A stretch of DNA of 64,000 bases from CAVPGP01 sp963704025. Lineage in GTDB: Bacteria > Actinomycetota > Thermoleophilia > Gaiellales > Gaiellaceae. A program made the translations under genes and the position numbers. Positions 47,387-54,909 of this stretch are shown here, one piece after another. Where the stretch lies: assembly GCA_963704025.1 (NCBI GenBank), contig CAVPGP010000001.1, forward strand, positions 1,364,001 through 1,428,000, in the 5' to 3' direction. Below the pieces are notes generated by a model. The model was given only the letters and a program-made list of their open reading frames with translations, searched no databases and was not told the DNA's origin. How positions within the stretch are numbered: the stretch's first letter is position 1; every line of letters starts with the position of its first letter.

Positions 47387-47551
47387 AGGCCCGATGTGAA
47401 ACTCCGGCACGCACGGCTGGTGTGCCAGACATGGCGCGGTTCAACCGGCTCGCGCTTGCCCGTAGCACCACTACGCCCTACGCCCGATCCGGCTGACCCG
47501 CTTGATCTGGCCCATCCCCGCACGCACCCCAGTTTCACATTAAGCCTCTAG
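47383..47551. repeat. 169-bp MITE-like element with 21-bp terminal inverted repeats
   Basis: The left end ctagaggcccgatgtgaaact (47383-47403) matches the complement of the right end agtttcacattaagcctctag (47531-47551) at 18 of 21 positions. The left repeat contains the stop codon of the enoyl-CoA hydratase gene. A second inverted pair, cccgcttgatct (47497-47508) and agatcaagcggg (47550-47561), reaches into the neighbouring isomerase gene end. No open frame. It fits a small non-autonomous mobile element or a complex convergent terminator. Confidence 0.6.
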
Positions 47552-47552
47552 A

Positions 47553-48374
47553 TCAAGCGGGCCAGGATTCGGAGAGCGAGTCGAAGAGCCGGCGCGCGCC
47601 GTCCGCGGGCGGCAGTCGCCGCAGCTCGGTCGAGAGCACCTCGACGCTGACCGGGCCGCGGTAGCCGATCGCGTCGAGCGTCGCCGCGAACTCGTCGATC
47701 GCGAACGTGCCGGCTCCGGCGGGGAGGCGGCGGAAGCGGCCCTCGAAGACGGGCTCCAGGCCGTTCGCGGGCGGGCCGTCGTTCACGTGGACGAGTGCGA
47801 TCTGGTCGCCGTCGAGCGCGCGCAGGAGCGCCCACGGCTCGCCGCCGCGGAAGAAGTGCCACGTGTCGACGAGCAGCCCGCAGCGGTCCCAGCCGACGGC
47901 CTCGCAGAGGTCCACGGCCGCCTGCGGCGACTGCAGCGCGCCGTATGCCGTGAACTCGAGCGCGATTCTCAGGCCGGCCGCCTCGAAGATGTCGGCCGAG
48001 GCGCGCAGCTGACGGATTGCGTCCGCGCGCGCGGTCGGCGCGTAGAGCGCGGCGATGCAGAGCTTGGCGCCGGTCGTCGCCGCGGTGCGCGCGAGGTGGT
48101 CGGCTGCCTCGACGACTCCGTGCCCGCCGATCGGGAGGACGCCGACGTCCGAGCACCGGAGGCCCCGCGCGGTCAGCATCGTTCCGAGGTCGTCGACGCG
48201 CCCGTGCGCGCCGGTCGTGTAGTGGTCGAGCCCGACGGCGGCGAACCCGGCGGCGGCGGCGCCGTCGAGCACCGTCTCGAGCGGCCACGCCGGGGTCGGC
48301 TCGGCGACGTCCTCGTCGCCGCCCGGGAACTGGACCCAGTTGACCGCGAGCAGCGAGAACCGGTCGGCGCTCAC
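47553..48374 (-). CDS. Sugar phosphate isomerase/epimerase-like TIM-barrel protein
   Basis: GTG 48374 overlaps the DMT transporter stop by four bases and gives 273 residues. The AP-endonuclease-2/IolE-like barrel is visible: VGLDHYTTGAHGR, IALEFTAYGALQSP, GLLVDTWHFFRGG, VHVNDGPPANG and SVEVLSTELRRLP, supplying metal-binding Glu/Asp/His residues. It probably isomerises or dehydrates a sugar-like or cyclitol-like compound; substrate unknown. Confidence 0.87.
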   Translation of the reverse strand: MSADRFSLLAVNWVQFPGGDEDVAEPTPAWPLETVLDGAAAAGFAAVGLDHYTTGAHGRVDDLGTMLTARGLRCSDVGVLPIGGHGVVEAADHLARTAATTGAKLCIAALYAPTARADAIRQLRASADIFEAAGLRIALEFTAYGALQSPQAAVDLCEAVGWDRCGLLVDTWHFFRGGEPWALLRALDGDQIALVHVNDGPPANGLEPVFEGRFRRLPAGAGTFAIDEFAATLDAIGYRGPVSVEVLSTELRRLPPADGARRLFDSLSESWPA

Positions 48375-49267
48375 GCGTTCTGCGCAACCGGCACGCGGCG
48401 TGCGGCGCGCCCGATGCCGGCCCCGAGCGCGACGCCCGTGACGACCAGGGCCAGGCCGCCCAGCTTGGGGAGCGTCGTCTGCTCGCCGAGGAACCATGCG
48501 CCGAGCCCGAGCGCGAAGACGGGTGTCGTGTAGGTCACGAGCGCCGAGCGCGACGCGCCGTGGCACGCGACCATCCAGTAGAAGATCGCCTGCGAGGCGC
48601 CGGTCGAGAAGAGACCGAGCGCAACCGCCGCGGCCAGCGTCTTCGAGCTCGGGACGTGGCCCGGGAGCGTCGCCAGGGCGAGCGGTAGCAGGGCGACGGC
48701 CGCCCAGACAAGACTGGTCGTTGCCAGGGCGAGACCCCCGAAGACCAGCCGCCGCTGTGCGAAGAGGGTCGCGAGCGCGTAGGACGGGGCCGCCGCCACG
48801 ACCGCGAGCGTCCCCCCGACGCCGGACCAGCCGCCCTCCGGGTGGACGCCGGCGAGGAGTGCGACCCCGGCCAGCCCGAGCAGCACGCCGACGAGCCGCA
48901 GCCCGGTGGCGCGCTCGCCGGGCAGGACCTTCGTGGCGATCACCGCGACGAAGATCGGCACCGTCGCGTTGGCGACGGCCGTGACGCCCGAGTCGACATA
49001 CCGCTCGCCCAGGCCGATGAGCGTGAACGGGATCGCCGCGCCCAGGAGGCCCAACGCGATGCCCGGGCGCCAGGCCGCCCGCAGCTCCTCGCCGCGGCCC
49101 CGCAGGACGCAGTACATGACGAGCAGCGGCGCCGCGAACAGGAGCCGGATCTCCATCAGCGCCGGCGGCGAGAGCTCGCGCACCGCGACGCGGATGAACA
49201 GGTACGAGGCTCCCTGCGAGGCGCCGAGCAGCAGCAGCGTCAGGACGAAGACGCGATCGCGGCTCAG
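48371..49267 (-). CDS. EamA/DMT-family transporter, apparent CTG start
   Basis: Ten hydrophobic segments of two EamA repeats are present. The first helix (VFVLTLLLLGASQGASYLFIRVAV) is encoded upstream of the first ATG/GTG/TTG in frame (GTG 49183), and a stop precedes it with no standard start codon in between. The natural start is CTG at 49267, overlapping the SDR stop (CTGA), giving 298 residues, the family length. It would move a metabolite such as an amino acid or drug across the membrane. Four-base overlap with the downstream isomerase gene. Confidence 0.82.
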   Translation of the reverse strand: MSRDRVFVLTLLLLGASQGASYLFIRVAVRELSPPALMEIRLLFAAPLLVMYCVLRGRGEELRAAWRPGIALGLLGAAIPFTLIGLGERYVDSGVTAVANATVPIFVAVIATKVLPGERATGLRLVGVLLGLAGVALLAGVHPEGGWSGVGGTLAVVAAAPSYALATLFAQRRLVFGGLALATTSLVWAAVALLPLALATLPGHVPSSKTLAAAVALGLFSTGASQAIFYWMVACHGASRSALVTYTTPVFALGLGAWFLGEQTTLPKLGGLALVVTGVALGAGIGRAARRVPVAQNA

Positions 49268-50118
49268 GACCAGTCCCGCTTGCCGTCGTAGATGCTCGCG
49301 TACCCCCTCGACAGGTCACCGCCGCCGGCCATGCACCACTGGGCACCGCCGTCGACTGCGAGGACGGCTCCCGTGGTGAAGCTCGACGCGTCGCTCGCGA
49401 AGTAGAGGACGGCCGACGAGAGCTCGTCCGGCTCGCCCGCACGCCGCAACGGGAACGTGCGCGCGCGCTCGGCGAACGCCTCCTGGTTCCAGTGGCGCGA
49501 GATGTCCGTGCGAAACGGCCCCGGCATGATCGCGTTCACGCGCACCTTCGGACCGAGCGCGTCGGCAAAGCCGACGGTGAGCGCGTTCAGGCCCGCCTTC
49601 GCCGCGGCGTACGGGAGGATGTCCTGCGTCGGGCGGACGCTGCCGATCGAGCTGATGTTGACGATGGAGCCGCCGTCGCCTTCGAGCATCCTCGCCCCGA
49701 CGAGCGACGTCAGGCGGAACGGACCCTTGAGGTTGACGCCGAGCGTCTTGTCCCACAGCTCCTCGGTGACGCCTTGAGGATTCGGGTAGGTGGGCGCGAG
49801 GCCGGCGTTGTTGACGAGGACGTCGACGTGCCCGAACGCCTCGTACGCCGCGTCGACGAGCCCGTCGATCTCGTCCCAGTGTCCGACGTGGCAGACGTGC
49901 GCGAGCGCTCGTCTGCCTGCGCGGCGCACCTCGTCGGCTGCCTCGTCGCACGCCTCCTGCTTGCGGCTCGAGACGACGACATCTGCGCCCGCCTGCGTGA
50001 GAGTGCGGACGATCGCGCGGCCGAGGCCGCGTGTGCCGCCGGTGACGAGCGCGACGCGACCTGTGAGGTCGAAGCGGTCGTACGGCGATGCCACTGGTTC
50101 AGCCCGTTCCTGCTGCAT
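49264..50118 (-). CDS. Short-chain dehydrogenase/reductase
   Basis: ATG 50118 has AAGGAGG nine bases upstream, giving 284 residues. SDR motifs TGGTRGLGRAI, VVVSSRKQE (NADP-type), NNAGLAPT, INISSIGS with catalytic Ser, YAAAKAGLNAL and SSFTTGAVLAVDGGAQW. A 30-residue C-terminal tail follows. It overlaps the MBL gene by 20 bases at its 5' end. Confidence 0.92.
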   Translation of the reverse strand: MQQERAEPVASPYDRFDLTGRVALVTGGTRGLGRAIVRTLTQAGADVVVSSRKQEACDEAADEVRRAGRRALAHVCHVGHWDEIDGLVDAAYEAFGHVDVLVNNAGLAPTYPNPQGVTEELWDKTLGVNLKGPFRLTSLVGARMLEGDGGSIVNISSIGSVRPTQDILPYAAAKAGLNALTVGFADALGPKVRVNAIMPGPFRTDISRHWNQEAFAERARTFPLRRAGEPDELSSAVLYFASDASSFTTGAVLAVDGGAQWCMAGGGDLSRGYASIYDGKRDWS

Positions 50119-51070
50119 GTCGAACCGCCTCCTTCACTCGGTAGTGACGGTGCCCCTGCTCGTCGACGTCCTCCCGGACCGTGCCGCGGTTGGCGAGGAT
50201 GTCCAGGTGGCCGAGCACCTCCCAGATCACGAGCACGGGCTGGCTCTCGGCCGTCTCGTCCGACCACAGCCGCCGCGCGATCTCGAACGCCGTGCTGCAC
50301 CCGTCGCGCACAAATCTCGCAATCAGGTCGAGCCGATCGGAGTGGAACGCAAGTCGCTCCTCGATCAACCTCCGGTGGTCGGTGATCAGCGGCCCGTGAC
50401 CGGGGTAGCACGTGCGGATCTGCATCGCCTCCGTCTTGCGCAGGTTTGCCAGGTACTCGAGGAGCGCGCGGCGCCGCTCGTCGCCGGGGAGCTCCGTCGG
50501 CATGATCTCGGCGCCCGACGAGATGTCGGCGAGGAGATGGTCGCCCACGAAGACGTCGGTCGACTCGTCGTCGACGAACAACGTGTCCGTCGTGCTGTGG
50601 CCGGGGCGGAAGACTGCCCGCAGCGTCCGGCCGCCCGCGCGAATCGTGTCGCCGTCGGAGAGGATCAGGTCGGTCTCGTAGTCGCTGCTGTCGCGGATGA
50701 TGTGCTCGAAGAACGGCTCGCTCGCCCGGATCAGGTCGTCCGGCACGCCGTGTGCGGCCATCAGCCCTTCGGTGAACCTCCGCTCGGCGGCGGCCTGGCG
50801 GTGGTAGTGGACGCCCCAGCGCGCGGTCCCGCGGTGCGCGGCGATCTGCGCGCCCGAGCGCGCCTTGATCGTCGCGGCGAGGCCGGAGTGGTCGAGATGG
50901 TGGTGGGTGATCAGCACGAGCTCGATGTCCGCGAGCGCGTGTCCATGGCCCGCGAGCTCCTGCTCGAGCGCGCCGAGCGCCTCCTCGTTGCACGGTCCGG
51001 CGTCGACGAGCGTGAGCGGCTCGCCCTCGAGCAGCCACACGTTGACGGAGCCGAGGTACGGCACCGGCAA
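50099..51070 (-). CDS. MBL-fold metallo-hydrolase
   Basis: The fold shows HHHLDHSG (metal site), HRGTARWGV, a central RPGHSTTDT, DHLLADIS and CYPGHGPLI, typical of glyoxalase II/lactonase-like hydrolases. From TTG 51070 it is 323 residues, but coding appears to extend about 16 codons further (SIRALDLTETVQLRL), with no standard start; CTG 51118 is possible, or an undetected frameshift near 51119. It may hydrolyse a thioester or lactone in the pathway. Divergent from the ligase 51180. Confidence 0.88.
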   Translation of the reverse strand: MPVPYLGSVNVWLLEGEPLTLVDAGPCNEEALGALEQELAGHGHALADIELVLITHHHLDHSGLAATIKARSGAQIAAHRGTARWGVHYHRQAAAERRFTEGLMAAHGVPDDLIRASEPFFEHIIRDSSDYETDLILSDGDTIRAGGRTLRAVFRPGHSTTDTLFVDDESTDVFVGDHLLADISSGAEIMPTELPGDERRRALLEYLANLRKTEAMQIRTCYPGHGPLITDHRRLIEERLAFHSDRLDLIARFVRDGCSTAFEIARRLWSDETAESQPVLVIWEVLGHLDILANRGTVREDVDEQGHRHYRVKEAVRHAAGTG

Positions 51071-51108
51071 TCGGAGCTGGACGGTCTCGGTCAGATCGAG
51101 CGCGCGGA

Positions 51109-51162
51109 TTGACAGCAGCTGCGCACATGGAGTAACTTAAACGACTTCAGTTCAGTAAGCAA
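51109..51162. promoter_or_regulatory. Overlapping divergent promoters with operator copy
   Basis: Plus strand: TTGACA (51109-51114), 18 bp, TAACTT (51133-51138). Minus strand: TTGCTT (51157-51162), 17 bp, TAAGTT (51134-51139). The motif copy (minus strand TGAAGTCGTTTA, 51138-51149, one base shorter than the consensus) covers both -10 regions, so one bound protein would block both directions. Confidence 0.65.
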
Positions 51163-51179
51163 ACGGAGGAAGCGACACG

Positions 51180-52820
51180 GTGACAGCTGCACCTTCATCT
51201 CAGGAGCTCCGCTTCCCGACCCGCGAGGAGTGCGTCGTCTCCGATCTCCTTGCCGCGCGCGCGGCCGCCGACCCGGACAAGCTCTTCGTCCTGTTCGAGG
51301 ACGAGCAGTGGACGCGCGCGCAGGCAGCACGCGAAGCCTGGCGAGCCGGCAACGGCTTCCAGCGCCTCGGCGTCCAGATGGGCGACTACGTCTCCTCGTG
51401 GATGCCGACGGGACCAGACGTCCTGCGCACGTGGTTCGGTGCGAACGCGGCCGGCGCCGTCTACGCGCCGCTCAACCTGGCCTCGCGGGGCGCGTACCTC
51501 GAGCACACGCTGAACCTCGCCGAGGCGAAGGTGCTCGTCGCGCATCACCAGCTCGTCGAGCGGCTCCCGGGCCTCAACCTCCCTCACCTCGAGACCGTCG
51601 TCATCGTCGGCGGGCCTGCGCCCGACGGGCTGCCGTGGCGGACGCTGACCATGGACGAGGTCCTCGACGGTGTGGCAGAGGAGCGGCCGACGCTGCCGCG
51701 GCCGGTCGAGCCGTGGGACGACCTCAGCCTCATCTACACGTCGGGCACGACGGGGCCGTCGAAGGGGGTGCGCGCGGCGTACGCGGCGTTCTGGAACTAC
51801 GCGAACTGCTTCGTCCTGCCGTTCGTGAACGAGGACGACCGCTACCTGAGCTCGCTGCCGATGTTCCACACCGCGGGTACGGGCATCACGTACTCGATGC
51901 TGCGCGCGGGCGGCTCGATGGCGCTCAACAAGGGCTTCAGCGCCAGCAGGTTCTGGGACGACGTGCGCCGCTTCGACGCGACGGTGACGATCGCGATTCA
52001 CGGCATGGTGACGTTCATGCTCGCCCAGCCGCAGAAGCCCGACGACGCCGACAACCCCCTCCGCGTCGTCTACATGGGGCCGCTCTCCCAGCACAAGGAG
52101 TTCGCGAAGCGCTACGGCGTCTCGATCTACACGGCCTACGGGATGACCGAGGTGCCGGTGCCGATCGTCTCGGACCTCGACCCGGAGGACGGACGGAGCT
52201 GCGGCCGCTCGGCGGATCCGGTCCACTACGAGCTCCGGCTCGTCGACGAAAACGACATTCCCGTACCGCCGAACACTCCCGGCGAGCTGGTCGCGCGCCA
52301 CACGCTGCCGTGGACGATCAACTCCGGCTACAAGAACATGCCCGAAGCGACCGCGGAGGCCTGGCGCAACGGCTGGTTCCACACCGGCGACCAGTTCACG
52401 CAGGACGAGGAGGGGAACTTCTTCTTCCTCGACCGCATCAAGGACGTGATCCGGCGGCGGGGCGAGAACATCTCGTCGTTCGAGGTCGAGGCCGAGGTCC
52501 TGACCCATCCGCTGGTGAAGGACGCCGCGGCGGTCGCGGTCAAGAACCCGGAGCTCGACGACGCGGCGGGCGACGAGGAGGTCAAGATCGCGGTCGTCCT
52601 CGAGGAGGGCGCGACGCTCGAGCCGGCCGAGCTCGTGGCGTACCTCGCGGCCCGCATGCCCGCGTACTGGGTTCCGCGCTTCGTCGAGTATCTCCCCGAG
52701 CTGCCCCGGACGGAGTCGCACAAGCTGAAGAAGGGCGATCTCCGTGAAGCGGGGATCACGCCGACGACATGGGACCGGGAGCAGGCGGGCGTCAAACTCG
52801 AGCGGGAAGTCCTGACCTGA
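51180..52820 (+). CDS. Acyl-CoA ligase (AMP-binding, CaiC-like)
   Basis: GTG 51180 follows GGAGGAAG. The 546-residue protein has LIYTSGTTGPSKGV (P-loop), a YTAYGMTEVPVP motif, FHTGDQFTQDEEGNFFFLDR with the hinge RIKDVIRRRGENISS, and LPRTESHKLKKGDLRE near the end. It activates a carboxylic acid to its CoA thioester through an acyl-AMP. It is closely related to the 54910-56514 ligase, ending with a similar TWDREQAGVKLERE tail. Stop overlaps the next start. Confidence 0.93.
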   Translation: MTAAPSSQELRFPTREECVVSDLLAARAAADPDKLFVLFEDEQWTRAQAAREAWRAGNGFQRLGVQMGDYVSSWMPTGPDVLRTWFGANAAGAVYAPLNLASRGAYLEHTLNLAEAKVLVAHHQLVERLPGLNLPHLETVVIVGGPAPDGLPWRTLTMDEVLDGVAEERPTLPRPVEPWDDLSLIYTSGTTGPSKGVRAAYAAFWNYANCFVLPFVNEDDRYLSSLPMFHTAGTGITYSMLRAGGSMALNKGFSASRFWDDVRRFDATVTIAIHGMVTFMLAQPQKPDDADNPLRVVYMGPLSQHKEFAKRYGVSIYTAYGMTEVPVPIVSDLDPEDGRSCGRSADPVHYELRLVDENDIPVPPNTPGELVARHTLPWTINSGYKNMPEATAEAWRNGWFHTGDQFTQDEEGNFFFLDRIKDVIRRRGENISSFEVEAEVLTHPLVKDAAAVAVKNPELDDAAGDEEVKIAVVLEEGATLEPAELVAYLAARMPAYWVPRFVEYLPELPRTESHKLKKGDLREAGITPTTWDREQAGVKLEREVLT

Positions 52821-53212
52821 CGGGCGCCGCGGGGCCGCTCGACCTCACCGGCGACTCGCCGCGTCTCGTCGCCGGTCGGTGTGGCGACTGCGGCGCGCTG
52901 ACCTTCCCGCTCCGCGAGCGCTGCCCCTCGTGCGGCGGCGCCGTCGAGCAGACGTTGCTTCCTGCACGCGGCACGCTCTGGACGTGGACGACGCAGGGGT
53001 TCGAGCCGAAGCCGCCGTACATCGCGGACGGCAACGGGGACTTCGAGCCGTACGCCGTCGGCTACGTCGAGTTCGAGGGCTTCCTCCGCGTGGAGGGCCG
53101 GTTGACCGAGGCCGATCCGGAGCGGTTGCGGATCGGGATGCCGATGGAGGTCGTCGCGGTGCAGCGCGCCGGCCGCTTCGCGTATGCGTTCGCCCCGGCG
53201 GGTGGCAGCTGA
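52817..53212 (+). CDS. Zn-ribbon/OB-fold (DUF35) protein
   Basis: From CTG 52817, overlapping the ligase stop as CTGA, the protein is 131 residues, the family length; an in-frame ATG 52769 would add 16 residues inside the ligase. The rubredoxin-like Zn ribbon CGDCGALTFPLRERCPSCGG has two CxxC pairs, followed by an OB-fold region. DUF35 proteins bind acyl-CoA and form complexes with the thiolase-like partner encoded next, as in steroid side-chain aldolases. Confidence 0.85.
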   Translation: MTGAAGPLDLTGDSPRLVAGRCGDCGALTFPLRERCPSCGGAVEQTLLPARGTLWTWTTQGFEPKPPYIADGNGDFEPYAVGYVEFEGFLRVEGRLTEADPERLRIGMPMEVVAVQRAGRFAYAFAPAGGS

Positions 53213-54357
53213 GCGACATCGCGATCGTCGGCGCGGGCATTCACCCGTTCGGGCGCCACGACGGTGTCAGCGGCCTCGCGATGGGCGTCGCCGCGGTCCG
53301 CGCGGCGCTGGCCGACGCAGGAGTCGAATGGCGTGACATCCAGGTCGCCTACGGCGGCAGCGAGGACGCCGGCAACGCCGACACGATGGTCGGCGATCTC
53401 GGGCCGACGGGACTGCCGTTCGTGAACGTGAAGAACGGCTGCGCCACGGGGGGCTCGTCGCTCGTCTCGACGGTCACCGCGCTGAGTTCCGGTGCATACG
53501 AGGTCGGCCTCGTCGTCGGGTTCGACAAGCACCCTCGGGGCGCGTTTCAGAACGATCCTGCCGACTGGTCGCTCCCGGCGTGGTACGGCGAGGACGGCCT
53601 GATGGTCACGACGCAGTTCTTCGGCGCGAAGGTGCAGCGCTACATGCACGATCACGACATCTCCGCCGTGACGCTCGCGCAGGTCGCGGAGAAGAACTTC
53701 GCGAACGGTTCGATCACGCCGCACGCGTGGCGGCGTACGCCGCTCTCCTTGGAGGAGATCCTCGGTGCACCGATGCTCGCACACCCGCTCACGCAGTACA
53801 TGCTCTGCTCGCCCGGAGAAGGCGCGGTGGCGCTCGTCGTCTGCACCCGCGAGTACCTCGACCGGATTCCCGACGCGCGCCCGGTGTGGCTGCGGTCGGT
53901 CGCGTTTCGGACACGGCGAGCAGGCTCGTTCGAGGTCTTCAGCCCGTCGCTCGCGCTCGACATCGCGCCGTCGCCGACCGTCGACGCGGCGCGCGAGGCG
54001 TTCGAGGCGGCGGGGGTCGTCCCGGGGGACGTGGACGTCGTGCAGGTGCAGGACACCGAGTCGGGCGCGGAGCTGATCCATCTCGCGGAATGCGGCTTCT
54101 GCGAGCACGGCGAGCAGGCAGGGCTCTACGCGAACGGGGAGACGCGGATCGGCGGCCGCCTGCCCGTGAACACGGACGGCGGCTGCCTCGCGAACGGTGA
54201 GCCGGTCGGCGCCTCGGGACTCCGCCAGGTGTACGAGGTCGTGGCGCAGCTGCGCGGGGAGGCCGGGGTGCGGCAGGTACCCGGCGAGCCGCGAATCGGC
54301 TTCACCCATGTCTACGGCGCCCCCGGCGTGAGCGCCTGCACCGTGTTGGCACGGTGA
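53209..54357 (+). CDS. Thiolase-like protein (SCP-x/Ltp2 type)
   Basis: The frame begins LSDIAIVGAGIHPFGR, and the only reasonable start is CTG 53209, overlapping the DUF35 stop (CTGA); the nearest in-frame GTG is 76 codons upstream. This gives 382 residues. The Cys loop NGCATGGSSL is present, but the usual GHP.GATG is GEPVGASG, so the thiolase histidine is replaced by Glu. Such proteins with DUF35 partners act as retro-aldolases in sterol side-chain breakdown. Thiolase activity is doubtful. Confidence 0.88.
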   Translation: MSDIAIVGAGIHPFGRHDGVSGLAMGVAAVRAALADAGVEWRDIQVAYGGSEDAGNADTMVGDLGPTGLPFVNVKNGCATGGSSLVSTVTALSSGAYEVGLVVGFDKHPRGAFQNDPADWSLPAWYGEDGLMVTTQFFGAKVQRYMHDHDISAVTLAQVAEKNFANGSITPHAWRRTPLSLEEILGAPMLAHPLTQYMLCSPGEGAVALVVCTREYLDRIPDARPVWLRSVAFRTRRAGSFEVFSPSLALDIAPSPTVDAAREAFEAAGVVPGDVDVVQVQDTESGAELIHLAECGFCEHGEQAGLYANGETRIGGRLPVNTDGGCLANGEPVGASGLRQVYEVVAQLRGEAGVRQVPGEPRIGFTHVYGAPGVSACTVLAR

Positions 54358-54385
54358 CCATGGGTGTTTTAAACTGACTTCAATT
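54346..54385 (+). promoter_or_regulatory. Promoter and operator before the PNPOx-like gene
   Basis: TTGGCA (54346-54351), 16 bp, TTTAAA (54368-54373) on the plus strand. The motif copy, TGAAGTCAGTTTA on the minus strand (54370-54382), overlaps the -10 and lies 22 bp before the GTG start. Confidence 0.65.
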
Positions 54386-54404
54386 CTGGAACGAGGGAGG
54401 CACG

Positions 54405-54905
54405 GTGCCTTACGTCAAGCGATCTGAGCTGCGGCTGACCGACGAGGAGCTCGAGGAGTTCCTCCGGTCGAACAAGTGGGGTCGCCTGGCGACGGCGAAC
54501 GTCGACCTTGAGCCGCACATCACGCCGCTCGGGTTCGTCTTCCACGGCGGCGCTGTCTACTTCCATGCGATGCGCAAGGGACGGCGCGGACGCGACCTCG
54601 CGGAGAACCCCAAGGTCGCGTTCCTCGTCGACGACGGCGTCGCGGCCGGCGACCCGTACACGAAGCGGCGCGGCGCGATCCTGTACGGACACTGCGTCGT
54701 CGCCGACGACGACCCTGACCTCGACGGCGCCAAGCACGCGTACATGCGCGCGATGGAGGCGAAGAGCCTCGACGAGATCCAGCGGCGCACGCACTCGTGG
54801 TACCGGATCGACATCACGCGCACGTCCTCGTGGGACTTCCGCAAGATCCCGACGGGCGCCGACCGGAAGGTCGACCGCGAGGTCGCGGTGCGCGGCGCCG
54901 AGTAG
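54405..54905 (+). CDS. Pyridoxamine 5'-phosphate oxidase-like (FMN/F420-binding) protein
   Basis: The 166-residue protein shows the split-barrel pattern: ELRLTDEELEEFLRSNKWGRLATANVDLEPHITP with LGFVFHGGAVYFHAMRKGRRG and LAENPKVAFLVDDGV. Members bind FMN, F420 or haem and reduce varied substrates. GTG 54405 has GGGAGG upstream. It precedes the ligase gene by four bases and so is co-transcribed with it. Confidence 0.87.
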   Translation: MPYVKRSELRLTDEELEEFLRSNKWGRLATANVDLEPHITPLGFVFHGGAVYFHAMRKGRRGRDLAENPKVAFLVDDGVAAGDPYTKRRGAILYGHCVVADDDPDLDGAKHAYMRAMEAKSLDEIQRRTHSWYRIDITRTSSWDFRKIPTGADRKVDREVAVRGAE

Positions 54906-54909
54906 CGCA

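Noticed and set aside
53800..54200. Long antisense frames opposite the catabolic genes
   Set aside because: Typical of DNA with high third-position GC; they have Arg/Ala/Pro-rich products without motifs or ribosome sites.
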